From assembly GCA_964556165.1 (NCBI GenBank), contig CAZKVH010000006.1:6583-70582 (forward strand): a stretch of DNA of 64,000 nucleotides, given 5' to 3'. The translations under genes were made by a program, and so were the position numbers. A model generated the notes under the pieces. It searched no databases. It saw only the letters and a program-made list of their open reading frames with translations, and had not been told where the DNA came from. This document shows positions 31,895 through 40,978 of the stretch, piece after piece. The stretch is from JAQVEM01 sp964556165. GTDB taxonomy: Bacteria > Actinomycetota > Humimicrobiia > Humimicrobiales > Humimicrobiaceae. Each line of letters starts with the position of its first letter. Positions within the stretch are counted from its first letter, which is position 1.

Positions 31895-33955
31895 ATGGAA
31901 AGATTGGGAAAATTTATTACACGACATAAAATTTTGATTATAGTGTTTTTCGCTATAATCATAATCCCCTCCGTAATAGGAATGCTTAACACGCGTACCA
32001 ATTATGACCTGCTTGCATATCTTCCCGACGATTTAAATTCAAAACAGGGGCAGGATATCCTTAACGAAAATTTTGGAATCGGGAGTGTAATTTACCTTAT
32101 GTTATATGACAGACAGCCAGATGAGATAGACAGACTCAAAGACATGATTCTTGAAATAGACGGAGTCGAAAAAGTCAACTGGATCGACGACTACACAGAT
32201 ATTTATATTCCGGAGGATTTTATCCCTTCCGAAATCAGGGAAAACTTTATTTCAGGAAACGCCAATTTAATGCAGATTCAGTTAATGGAGAATGTCAACG
32301 GGGAAAGTGCCAACCGGACAATAGAAAATATTAAAAAAGTGGCTTCAGGTAATAGCTTTTTAGGCGGACAGGCAGCCATGCTCGCCGAATTTCAGGATAT
32401 AATCGATAAAGAAGTAAACATTTATCTTATAATAGGCTTTGCGGTTATCCTTATAATATTGTCCCTTGCTACAACTTCCATAGTAGAGCCATTTATCATT
32501 CTTGCATCGGTTGGGACTGCCATAATACTTAATATGGGCAGTAATGTCTTTCTTGGCGAAATATCCTACATAACAGGTTCAGTAGTAGCAATCATGCAAC
32601 TTGCTGTTTGTATGGATTACTCCATTTTCCTTATTCACCGCTATCATCAGGAAAAAGAAATTACCATGGATAAAAACACAGCTATGATAAAAGCTGTAAA
32701 AGGCTCGAGCCTGGCATTAACAGGTAGCGCCCTAACCACCATCGCAGGTTTTTCCGCCATTATGATAATGAAAATGGGTATCGGTAAAGACCTTGGATTC
32801 GTTCTTGCAAAAGGTGTTGCATTAAGTTTTATTATAAGCATGACATTCCTGCCATCACTTTTGCTTGCCTTTGACCGCCTGATTGAAAAAAATCACCACC
32901 GAATTTTCCTCCCGCGGTTTAACCTAATTTCAGGATGGATCGTAAAATTTAAATGGGTTTTTTTAATCATAATAATTCTGGCAATAATACCGTCGTACCT
33001 ATCTCAGAGCAATCTCGACTATTATTATTCAACAGAAAAAATGCTCCCATCCGAAGCAGAGTCCATAAAAGATAACAATAAAATAAGTGATGAATTCGGA
33101 ACAGGAGAGATTGTTTATGTTATAACCCCTGAAACCGACAGGGTCGAGCAAAAGGAGATAAACAAATCAATTGCTGAAATCGAGTCCGTAAAATCAGTTT
33201 CGAATATCGCAGAAATTGCAGACCCTGTTACTCCTGAATTCTTAATACCCGGCGAATATAAGGAGCAATTTGAAGACAGTGGCTATACTTATACATTAAT
33301 ACAACTAAAAACAAAATCGGAAGACCCTCTCACAACCCGGGCAATAAAGGATATTAGAGAGATTTTTTCTTCAAAATATAAACAATATTATGTCACCGGC
33401 CAGGCTGTTCTTACAAACGATATATCCGAAGTCACAGAGAAGGATCTTTTATATGTAAATATCCTATCCATAATTCTTGTTGCAATAATAATAGCCATCA
33501 GCTTTAAATCCATAGCAATCCCGGTACTACTTGTATTTTTAATAGAAGCCGCTATATGGTTTAACCTTGGAATTACCTATTTCTCTGGAAATCCTGTTTC
33601 TTTTATGACACCTATTTTTATAGGGGCAATACAGCTCGGGGCAACCATCGATTATGCAATCCTATTTACTTCAAAGTACAGGGAAAATCTCCTGAACTCT
33701 CCCGATAGAGATATCGCCATAAAGCAGACCATCATAGACACGGGCCAATCCATTTTCACAAGCGCTATGATACTTTTCTCTGCCACTCTGGTTATCACCC
33801 TCATTACGAGTGTGAAAGCGACTGGTGAATTTACCCTGATGATAGGCAGGGGGGCAATAATAAGCATGGCAATGATTTATCTCGGGCTGCCCAGCATGCT
33901 GCTTATTTTTGACAGATTTATAAGGTGGACAACATGGAAATGGAACTCAAAATAA
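31895..33955 (+). CDS. MMPL/RND-family exporter
   Basis: A 686-residue MMPL-type RND transporter with about 12 TM helices in two halves, each with an outward domain after its first helix. The proton-relay Asp-Tyr motifs are both present: D241-Y in CMDYSIFLIHRYHQE and D586-Y in TIDYAILFTSKYREN. This is the short form seen in low-GC Gram-positive and related bacteria. It probably exports a lipid-like or hydrophobic compound. It is linked to a TetR gene upstream and to an exported coiled-coil protein downstream, a common combination in this family. An AAAGGA ribosome site precedes ATG 31895. Confidence 0.92.
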   Translation: MERLGKFITRHKILIIVFFAIIIIPSVIGMLNTRTNYDLLAYLPDDLNSKQGQDILNENFGIGSVIYLMLYDRQPDEIDRLKDMILEIDGVEKVNWIDDYTDIYIPEDFIPSEIRENFISGNANLMQIQLMENVNGESANRTIENIKKVASGNSFLGGQAAMLAEFQDIIDKEVNIYLIIGFAVILIILSLATTSIVEPFIILASVGTAIILNMGSNVFLGEISYITGSVVAIMQLAVCMDYSIFLIHRYHQEKEITMDKNTAMIKAVKGSSLALTGSALTTIAGFSAIMIMKMGIGKDLGFVLAKGVALSFIISMTFLPSLLLAFDRLIEKNHHRIFLPRFNLISGWIVKFKWVFLIIIILAIIPSYLSQSNLDYYYSTEKMLPSEAESIKDNNKISDEFGTGEIVYVITPETDRVEQKEINKSIAEIESVKSVSNIAEIADPVTPEFLIPGEYKEQFEDSGYTYTLIQLKTKSEDPLTTRAIKDIREIFSSKYKQYYVTGQAVLTNDISEVTEKDLLYVNILSIILVAIIIAISFKSIAIPVLLVFLIEAAIWFNLGITYFSGNPVSFMTPIFIGAIQLGATIDYAILFTSKYRENLLNSPDRDIAIKQTIIDTGQSIFTSAMILFSATLVITLITSVKATGEFTLMIGRGAIISMAMIYLGLPSMLLIFDRFIRWTTWKWNSK

Positions 33956-33993
33956 TTTTAAGAATTAAAAATTTTTAAGAGGTGAATTAATAA

Positions 33994-35952
33994 ATGACAA
34001 TAATCAAAAAAAGAAAATCTTTTATAAAGATACTTGCAACTGTCTCGGTTTTTATACTTACTTTCATTCTTTTTGGTACATCTGCTTTTACATCAACAGA
34101 TGATAACGAAGATGATTTAAACAAATTGAGTAAAAATGAGACAGTTTACGTATCACTGAATAACAATGGAGAGGTTAATAAAATAGAAGTTGTAAACTGG
34201 TTTTATGACCTTAGCGAAAATTCTGTTGAAATTAATGAAGGGAAACTAATTGACTACGGTAAATACACTTCTGTTAAGAACCTGACAGGAGTAGAGGAAC
34301 CGGATTTAAATAACGAGCATGTAGTATGGCCGATAAAAGTTACCGATGGAAGCAATTTTTTTTATAGCGGGATAACTGACAAAAAGCTTCCGGTTGAAAT
34401 AGTTATAAAATATTATCTGGATGGTAAAGAAGCAAAGCCGGATGAACTTGCAGGAAAGTCGGGGGAGTTAAAAATACATTTCAGGCTGGAAAATACGACA
34501 GGCCAGAACGAACCCATTGAATACTATGGATACAATAATGAGCTGATAAAGAAACAGGAAGAATATTATATACCTCTTGCGGTACAAATATCTCTGGATC
34601 TGGACCTCGAAAAATTCTCTGATATTAAGAGCAAGGAAGGCAAAACTGTTGTAATTGGTAAAAGCGCAACTATTAGCTTCAGCTCGATTCCATATCCAGA
34701 TGAAGAATTTGAAATCGAAATGTATGGGGAAAATATAGAGGTAGAACCAATTAGTATAATAATTTTACCCCAGGAAATCCCTGTCCTGACAGAACTCGAG
34801 GATTCCGAAGAAAATCTAAAAGAGCTTGCTGACGGACTTGTTGAAATGGATGAAGGAACAGTTGATTTAATCGAAGGTGCGGATGAAGCTGCCAGTGGAG
34901 CCGGTGAATTTAAAGAGGCAAGCCAGGAACTGGTTGACGCAATTTCTGAAATAAATCACGGAACCTACAGTTTAAATAATGAAATCAGCAGTATCAGTAA
35001 TGGTATGAATGAAATCGGAAATGGGCTCGGTGAGCTAAACAGCCAGTCCTCCCAAATAAGCATCGGTATCAGTGAAATAAATAACGGAACATCGATGATA
35101 CTGAATGGGCTGGAACAATCAGCAGCAGGCGCCGGGGAACTTGATAATGCATCAAAAAACATTCTGGGAGGACTCCAGCTTCTCCAATCAACAAACAGCA
35201 GTCTTTATAGTTCTGCTCAATCTGCGCTTTCCGACCCTGATTTAGCAACATTACTTTCTTCTAAACCCCAGCTTTACGCAAACGTAATGACAGTCTTAAA
35301 TGGTGTTTCAGGTGAAAAGCAAATTATAAATGGTGACGGAAGCAGTTCGAATCCAGGGCTCGTCAACGGAATGGCAAGCCTGTCTTCAGGGATTGGTGAT
35401 ATGAAAAACGGGCTGGAAGCTCTTTCAGCAAACTTTTTAACCTTCTCTCAGGGTATAAGCGAAATGGCATCGAAATTAGGCGCTCTGCCTGATGGTATCA
35501 GCCAGCTTTACGATGGGCAGAAAGAACTTAATAATGGCTGGAAAAAATACTCAGACGGCATTGCAAAGCTTTATGAAGGAACACAACAATTATATGATGG
35601 TATAAATAGCATGCCCGGGGATGTAAATGAGTTATATGAGGGACTGCTTGATTTTAAAGAAGGTGTAGCGGAATTAAAAGACAAAGGAATTTCGGAAATC
35701 AAAGATGCGGTTATTGAAAATTATAACGATTTAAAATTCGGCATAGCAGTTACTGATAAAACCGAACAATTAGAAGAAAGCTATAACTCTTTTATGAATA
35801 ACGATAGAAATATTAACAGCAATGTACAATTTATAATGCAGACAGAAGGAATTGCAATTAGAGAACCCGAAGCTGCGCAGGTGGAAGAAGAAAAAATTGA
35901 ATCAAACTTCTGGCAGAAACTAATAAATTTGTTCATGAAAAAGGAAGAATAG
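33994..35952 (+). CDS. Exported coiled-coil partner of the MMPL exporter (YhgE-like)
   Basis: A 652-residue protein with one N-terminal TM/signal segment (about 10-30). A beta-rich N-terminal domain (about 45-265) comes next. From about residue 280 there is a long region of heptad-like repeats of the form L-x-x-G-x-x-x-L/I (for example LYDGQKELNNGWKKYSDGIAKLYEG), typical of the X-X-X-L-x-x-G repeats of YhgE/Pip and other MMPL-associated exported proteins. The C-terminus ends in a basic and aromatic tail (FWQKLINLFMKKEE) without a second TM. It starts 38 bases after the transporter and has an AGAGGTG ribosome site. A periplasmic-adapter-like function is suggested. Confidence 0.78.
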   Translation: MTIIKKRKSFIKILATVSVFILTFILFGTSAFTSTDDNEDDLNKLSKNETVYVSLNNNGEVNKIEVVNWFYDLSENSVEINEGKLIDYGKYTSVKNLTGVEEPDLNNEHVVWPIKVTDGSNFFYSGITDKKLPVEIVIKYYLDGKEAKPDELAGKSGELKIHFRLENTTGQNEPIEYYGYNNELIKKQEEYYIPLAVQISLDLDLEKFSDIKSKEGKTVVIGKSATISFSSIPYPDEEFEIEMYGENIEVEPISIIILPQEIPVLTELEDSEENLKELADGLVEMDEGTVDLIEGADEAASGAGEFKEASQELVDAISEINHGTYSLNNEISSISNGMNEIGNGLGELNSQSSQISIGISEINNGTSMILNGLEQSAAGAGELDNASKNILGGLQLLQSTNSSLYSSAQSALSDPDLATLLSSKPQLYANVMTVLNGVSGEKQIINGDGSSSNPGLVNGMASLSSGIGDMKNGLEALSANFLTFSQGISEMASKLGALPDGISQLYDGQKELNNGWKKYSDGIAKLYEGTQQLYDGINSMPGDVNELYEGLLDFKEGVAELKDKGISEIKDAVIENYNDLKFGIAVTDKTEQLEESYNSFMNNDRNINSNVQFIMQTEGIAIREPEAAQVEEEKIESNFWQKLINLFMKKEE

Positions 35953-36008
35953 TAATTTTAACTCATATTAAAAAATAGGGGTTAGGTGATTCTATATCTC
36001 ATATATCT

Positions 36009-36932
36009 CTAATCCATGCATTCCTTCACTGCCCTGAAAGCCAGGTAACCATAATGTGCTTCAATATCTCTCGGATACGCCCCTCCATTATAGCTTATAA
36101 CGTAAGCCCTGCCTTCTTCTGCAATGGTCCCCGTCCAGTAATAAATAACCATTGAATGAGGGTCCCATAGAGGCGTTTCTTTGTCAGGCTTTAGCTCATA
36201 TTCAGCCAATTTTTTATCCTCATTCCAGACGCCTCCTGCATTTTCACCATGAAGTATCTGCGAAGCTACAGCTTCCTCTACAGTGGGAAGGCGCCAGATA
36301 TTTACTTCCTCTTCCACCAGTTCAGTTCCGTCCTCATTTAGATGAGCGCACAATTCTTTAGCTTCCTCATAACTTACCCCGCTTTCGGGCCAGCCCGGAC
36401 CTTTTGGAGCCCATATCAGACAGATTCCCTCATTTCCTTCGACCATTCTTGCCCCATAATCTTCATCATCCAACCGGGCACCTATCCTGACCATGCCGAA
36501 GATACTGGTTACCGCCAAGATAAGTACGGGAATCCCAACCACAAGCATATATGCCAGCTTTTTCGGCTTTGCCACACCGAAGAAAAAAAGAAGGCCTATT
36601 GCGACAAGAGGGATGATAATCATAACCCAGAGTACGCTAAAAGAAGCTCCTGCAAAGAATATAGCAGCACCAATACCGAGGGCTATATTTAAAAATAGTG
36701 ATACTTTCGGAAACCTTATCCCCACAAAACCTATAACCATAAACACAATGGCAAACATCCAGTACTGAATAAGCATCATAAGAAGATTTTCCCATATGTT
36801 TTTGCTGTACCATCCTTCATAGAAATTTTCTATTCCGCCCCAGTATGCCCAGAGAGAGGCAATAACTGCTATGATCGCTACGGCAATCCAGCCACAAATA
36901 AGCTGTCTCCTGGTTATTATTTTATTATTCAA
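36009..36932 (-). CDS. Membrane protein with a DUF1566 (Lcl C-terminal) domain
   Basis: A 307-residue protein. Residues 1-150 contain about five hydrophobic helices. The C-terminal half is a DUF1566-like domain: YGARMVEGNEGICLIWAPKGP, a SYEEAKELCAHLN helix, WRLPTVEEAVAS, YYWTGTI, AYVISYNGG and YLAFRAVKECMD. Such domains have a C-type-lectin-like fold and bind unknown ligands, usually outside the cell. Here the domain is linked to several TM helices, an unusual combination. Function unknown. Confidence 0.75.
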   Translation of the reverse strand: MNNKIITRRQLICGWIAVAIIAVIASLWAYWGGIENFYEGWYSKNIWENLLMMLIQYWMFAIVFMVIGFVGIRFPKVSLFLNIALGIGAAIFFAGASFSVLWVMIIIPLVAIGLLFFFGVAKPKKLAYMLVVGIPVLILAVTSIFGMVRIGARLDDEDYGARMVEGNEGICLIWAPKGPGWPESGVSYEEAKELCAHLNEDGTELVEEEVNIWRLPTVEEAVASQILHGENAGGVWNEDKKLAEYELKPDKETPLWDPHSMVIYYWTGTIAEEGRAYVISYNGGAYPRDIEAHYGYLAFRAVKECMD

Positions 36933-37072
36933 ATAAGTTACCTTACCTTAATTTTAGATTTATTTAATAATAGCAGAAAAAACACCTTTTTATCCTGTAA
37001 AATGTAAAGAAATATAAAAGTACTAACGATAAATTATTAAAGTAATTTTTTTAAAAGTAATGTCAGTTTCTC

Positions 37073-37399
37073 TTAAACATCAACCATTATGTTCTCGCCG
37101 TCAACCTTTACTTTATAAACATCAATATCCTTTGCTTTCAATTTCATAAAACCTATCTTTGGTCCTGCAACATTTTTCCCTGTGGTGATATCAAACTTAG
37201 CACCGTGTATAGGGCAGGTAACTACTTTTCCTTCCAGCTTACCCTGTGATAAATCGCCGCCCATATGTGTGCACTTTCTCCCGGCAGCATAGTAATTTCC
37301 CTGATAGTTAACAATCATTATTTCCCTGCCGCCTGCGGTAACTGATTTCATTGCGCCTTCTTCAACATCGCCTTTTTTTAAAACCTCAATAAAGCTCAT
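37073..37399 (-). CDS. Rieske [2Fe-2S] ferredoxin-type protein
   Basis: A 108-residue soluble Rieske protein. The cluster motifs are C-T-H (KCTHMGGDLS) and C-P-I-H-G (TCPIHGAKFD), with a G-x-G-x-hydrophobic strand order typical of bacterial Rieske ferredoxins and nitrite reductase small subunits. It would carry electrons at moderate potential. No dioxygenase or cytochrome partner is nearby, so the redox partner is unknown. ATG 37399 has AAGAAGG upstream. Confidence 0.93.
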   Translation of the reverse strand: MSFIEVLKKGDVEEGAMKSVTAGGREIMIVNYQGNYYAAGRKCTHMGGDLSQGKLEGKVVTCPIHGAKFDITTGKNVAGPKIGFMKLKAKDIDVYKVKVDGENIMVDV

Positions 37400-37585
37400 T
37401 TCGCCTTCTTTCTTTAAAAATTAAACTATTAACTAAGTATAATTGAATCTTCCAATTATTTAAATAAAACAGCCGACAGAAGAAATAAGTAAAGAAATAT
37501 ATATAAATATATTTTTTATTGCCTAAAAATCGAGGATATAATATTATTTTATAAATAAATATAAACTCTTATCAGGGAGGGAACA

Positions 37586-37843
37586 ATGGACGAAGTTTCA
37601 AAAAACCAGAGCCCAAGTGGTCTTTCTATCGCCGCACTGGTAACAGGAATTTTGTGGATGGGAATTGTACCTATAATACTCGGAGCAATTGATTTATCAA
37701 GAATAAAAAACGGGTTATCAAGCGAGAAGGGCAAGGGCCTTGATATCGCAGGCATAGTGCTCGGTGCAATTGCTATATTAGTCTGGATTATAATAATTAT
37801 TGTCTGGGGAGCTATCATTAGCCAGGTGTTATTAACCTCGTAA
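37586..37843 (+). CDS. DUF4190 small membrane protein
   Basis: An 85-residue protein with a polar start and two TM helices (about 13-36, 54-80). The SGLSIAALVTGILW...VPIILGAIDLSRIK...KGKGLDIAGIVLGAIAILVWI pattern is the DUF4190 signature. Function unknown. ATG 37586 has GGGAGGG about six bases upstream. It is followed by a pair of GTTACCTCCT direct repeats (about 37853-37875) and then a terminator. Confidence 0.85.
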   Translation: MDEVSKNQSPSGLSIAALVTGILWMGIVPIILGAIDLSRIKNGLSSEKGKGLDIAGIVLGAIAILVWIIIIIVWGAIISQVLLTS

Positions 37844-37963
37844 CAATTAAGGGTTACCTCCTATGAGTTACCTCCTTTTCAGTATAAACTAATTATGAAG
37901 GAGGATAAATTTAAGGCGTTATAGTAGTACTCAGTTCACCGGAAAAGAAGAAAAAATTAAATT

Positions 37964-37994
37964 AAAAAAGGCATTCAAAAAGAATGCCTTTTTT
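37964..37994. terminator. Bidirectional hairpin terminator
   Basis: A perfect 13-bp inverted repeat, AAAAAAGGCATTC (37964-37976) and GAATGCCTTTTTT (37982-37994), with a 5-base A loop and T runs both ways. It separates the DUF4190 gene and the HU gene on opposite strands. Confidence 0.85.
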
Positions 37995-38136
37995 ATATAT
38001 ACTTAATATTAACTCAGAAAAACTAAATGATAATAATCAACAGATACAAATCAATTCTGTATTCCTATAACATACTTTAATCGACCTTTTCTTTTATCAG
38101 CTCTAATATCTATTTTAGGAATGAAAAGATTTTTGT

Positions 38137-38409
38137 TTATTTGACTTTCTCCTTTAAACCCTTTCCTGCAACAAATTTAGGTACAGTGGTTGCTGGAATT
38201 TGAATAGTCTGTCTTGTACGGGGATTTAAACCTGTTCTTGCTTTCCTTTTAGACACCTGAAAGGTACCAAAACCAACTAAAGATACTTTGCCGCCTTTTG
38301 CCAGTGTACTGGCGATAGAGTCTTCTAAGGCATCTATTACGCTTGCAACATCTTTCTTGGACAATTTCGTTTTGCTACTAACAGCATCTACTAATTCTGC
38401 TTTATTCAT
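38137..38409 (-). CDS. hup: HU family DNA-binding protein
   Basis: A 90-residue HU homologue. MNKAELVDAVSSKTKLSKKDV at the N-terminus, VSLVGFGTFQVSKRKARTGLNPRTRQTIQIPATTVPKFVAGKGLKEKV at the C-terminus, with the proline-containing DNA arm (RTGLNPRTRQTIQIPA), are all canonical. HU bends DNA as a dimer and organises the nucleoid. AAAGGAGATAAGGA precedes ATG 38409. Confidence 0.95.
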   Translation of the reverse strand: MNKAELVDAVSSKTKLSKKDVASVIDALEDSIASTLAKGGKVSLVGFGTFQVSKRKARTGLNPRTRQTIQIPATTVPKFVAGKGLKEKVK

Positions 38410-38581
38410 TCCTTATCTCCTTTCATTTCTAAAATAAAAATTTTATTCTTTATCAGCTTTTACAATCTTTACTTATCTACTTTGGAATTTATAATATTAT
38501 CTTTTAGAATTAATTACAACAATATCTTAAATTTAAGAACATAATCCAACAATTAATTTATATCAGACCTTAGATAAAAAA

Positions 38582-39499
38582 CTATTTTTCAAGATAAATT
38601 TTTATAACTTCATCAAGAAAATCCAGGGCTTCCTCCCTTGGTCTCTGGAATGAATTCCTTCCTATTATCGAGCCGAATGCTCCACCTTTCTTTATCTGTC
38701 TTATCTCTTCAATAACTTCTTCTCTGCCTTTTGCTGGCCCGCCAGAAAATATTACAATTCTCTTTCCATCAAAAGCGCTCTGCATAACATGCCTTACTCT
38801 CTCCGAAAGAGTGCCTACTGGAATCTTATATTTTTCATACACTTTCCTTGCCTCTTCAAGTTCTATATGCTCTGTAGGCGGTTTTACTTTGATTAAATGA
38901 GCTCCCAGCTGAGCGGCAATTTGAACTGCGTATGCTACAACATCAACAGCGGTTTCTCCTTCTTTGGATAAACCCGAGCCCCTCGGGTAAGACCAGATTA
39001 CCACCACAAGGCCGTTTCTCCTGGCTTCAAGCGCCATTTCTCTGACTTCTTCATACATTTTCTTAAAATTAATACTTCCGGGATAGATAGTAAAACCAAC
39101 TGCAACACAACCAAGCTTTAGTGCATCTTCCACACATGAAGTTACGGAAGGAACAGGATCAGGACTATCATTTAACAAATCGTGACTGTTTACTTTCAGG
39201 ATTAGCGGAATTTGCCCTGCATATTCCCTTGCCATTGACTGTATAGAACCAAGTGGAGCAGCATGGGCATTAAGACCTGCATCTATAGCAAGTTTAACAT
39301 GATAAATCGGGTCGTAACCGGGAGGGTTCGGAGCAAAACTTCTTGCAGGACCGTGTTCAAAACCCTGGTCAACAGGTAAAACAACGACTTTCCCTGTTCC
39401 CGCCAGTCTACCATGCATAAGTATACTGTAGAGGTTTCTTATAACCCCCGGGTTCTCACTATCATACCATGAAAGTATTTCTTTAATTCTGCTATTCAT
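38582..39499 (-). CDS. Class I fructose-bisphosphate aldolase (archaeal/DhnA type)
   Basis: A 305-residue aldolase of the FbaB/archaeal class I type. LPVDQGFEHGP, the Schiff-base lysine in LIKVKPPTEHIE, VVIWSYPRGSGLS, IFSGGPAKG and SIIGRNSFQRP are all family landmarks. It splits fructose 1,6-bisphosphate to triose phosphates in glycolysis and works in reverse in gluconeogenesis. ATG 39499 is preferred because GGGAGAA lies five bases upstream; a frame from 39523 adds an unlikely eight residues. It is a single gene with AT-rich DNA on both sides. Confidence 0.92.
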   Translation of the reverse strand: MNSRIKEILSWYDSENPGVIRNLYSILMHGRLAGTGKVVVLPVDQGFEHGPARSFAPNPPGYDPIYHVKLAIDAGLNAHAAPLGSIQSMAREYAGQIPLILKVNSHDLLNDSPDPVPSVTSCVEDALKLGCVAVGFTIYPGSINFKKMYEEVREMALEARRNGLVVVIWSYPRGSGLSKEGETAVDVVAYAVQIAAQLGAHLIKVKPPTEHIELEEARKVYEKYKIPVGTLSERVRHVMQSAFDGKRIVIFSGGPAKGREEVIEEIRQIKKGGAFGSIIGRNSFQRPREEALDFLDEVIKIYLEK

Positions 39500-39696
39500 A
39501 AAAATTCTCCCATAAAAAATCATCAGTATATTTACCGTTAATTATAAGATTTAACAATCAAATAGTAAAATAGATATTGGATATAAACATTTTATTAATT
39601 TGTGTATTTACTTTTTTGTATAAATGCATATAATATTATATCAGTGAGTAATTGAGAACTTTATAGACAAGATTCATTTTATAATTAAGATGAAAA

Positions 39697-40299
39697 ATGG
39701 ATGCATCTAAATTTAAAAACGATAAAGTTAAAAAAAGTAAAAATTATCTTCTCAGTATATTTGCTATATTTATTATCTTATTTCTTTTCTTTTTTATAAA
39801 ACAACCTTTACCAGTTTATCCCGACCATAAATGTCCATTTATACTTCCTCTTGACGGTAATATTATTACTGATTTTAGAGAGAGCTATTTTGATACTGAA
39901 AAGGGTAGATATCTTAAACATACAGGAATCGATATAGAAGGTAATTTCGGTCAGAAGGTTGTGGCATCTGGAAATGGCATTGTAACCTATTGTGGTTTTT
40001 CGCCAATTGGAGGTCGGACTCTGGTTATCAAACACAATGAAAGAATAAGAACAACCTATTTAAATTTACTCCAGATATATGCCTCAACAGGAACGTATGT
40101 TAAGCAGGGAGACGTTATCGCCTGCATCGGAGCGTCTGATGACCCTTCAAATCCTGACTATCATCTTCATTTTGGAATTATATATGAAAACAGTTACATT
40201 AACCCTGTGGACCTGCTGGGAATAGATTATAAAAGTATTTCAAAATTCATTTATCTTGAATATCTCCCAAATGATTTTAATTTTTGGGCTACAGAATAA
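39697..40299 (+). CDS. M23 family metallopeptidase, membrane-anchored
   Basis: A 200-residue protein with one N-terminal TM helix (about 17-37) and an LytM/M23 domain from about 60. The zinc motif HTGIDIEGNFGQKV (H-x3-D) and the HLHFG motif near residue 162 are intact, with strands GNGIVTYCG and RTTYLNLLQIYASTGTYVKQGDVIACIG between them. It probably cuts, or binds in, peptidoglycan during wall growth. It is the sole gene of its unit. The ribosome site is weak; TATAAT at 39680-39685 may be the -10 box, giving a very short leader. Confidence 0.9.
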   Translation: MDASKFKNDKVKKSKNYLLSIFAIFIILFLFFFIKQPLPVYPDHKCPFILPLDGNIITDFRESYFDTEKGRYLKHTGIDIEGNFGQKVVASGNGIVTYCGFSPIGGRTLVIKHNERIRTTYLNLLQIYASTGTYVKQGDVIACIGASDDPSNPDYHLHFGIIYENSYINPVDLLGIDYKSISKFIYLEYLPNDFNFWATE

Positions 40300-40447
40300 A
40301 AACTAAGGAAAATTCAAATGAAAAATAATTAAAATGTTACCAGATATTCTTATGATGTATAATCTTACGAAAAGGAAGGCCGTAAAAAAAACTTATTTTA
40401 AAACCTGTAACAGTTAGCAGCATTGTGTAATCAAAGTCTGCAAAAAC

Positions 40448-40816
40448 TCAATGTCTATCGAAGTATGATTGTATACTTTCTATTTCCTCACTGACTTTAT
40501 TTTCAATTAATTCTTTTCCTACACCAAACTCAATTATATTAAAAGTGAGCTTTATTTTTTCAAAAGATTTTCGCAGTATACCCTGGACCTCGGGTTTCTG
40601 ACCTATGTCCAAAACGCTTAACTGCAGATAATCTTCACCGTCCGTAGTAGAAATACACTTAATATGACCCAGTTTTGTGCAACCATTTTTTTTGAGAAAC
40701 TCCATAATATTTCTGGCAATTTCTCTTATTTTCCTTACGAAATCTTCCTTGGTTACCGGGTCAGATGAAGTTATTATCACTCTTTTTGTTAGGATTACAG
40801 AGCCGTTTGTACTCAT
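40448..40816 (-). CDS. Hypothetical protein
   Basis: A 122-residue soluble protein of unknown family. It has an alpha/beta form: VILTKRVIITS, a helix (KEDFVRKIREIARNIMEFLKKNG), two strands (GHIKCISTTD, DYLQLSVLDIG), a helix (EVQGILRKSFEKIK), a strand (TFNIIEFGVG), and a C-terminal acidic helix. The pattern suggests a small ferredoxin-like fold, but I do not recognise it. It is upstream of nothing obvious; lpdA is the next gene downstream of its promoter region on the same strand. Confidence 0.55.
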   Translation of the reverse strand: MSTNGSVILTKRVIITSSDPVTKEDFVRKIREIARNIMEFLKKNGCTKLGHIKCISTTDGEDYLQLSVLDIGQKPEVQGILRKSFEKIKLTFNIIEFGVGKELIENKVSEEIESIQSYFDRH

Positions 40817-40978
40817 TGAATTTTTTTTAATTTTTATTATATTATAAGAAAATTATTAATATTCAAGAGTCAGGATGATTATTTTAGCATAACCTGACTG
40901 TATGTCAAAGCATTTCAAATTAAATCCTGATTTTCCCGCTGGCTTACTTTCTTACTGTAAATGTTTAATTTGCTCTCT

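Noticed and set aside
37851..37880. GTTACCTCCT direct repeats as a regulatory element
   Set aside because: Two short copies of an SD-complementary sequence after the DUF4190 stop codon are too small to assign a function.
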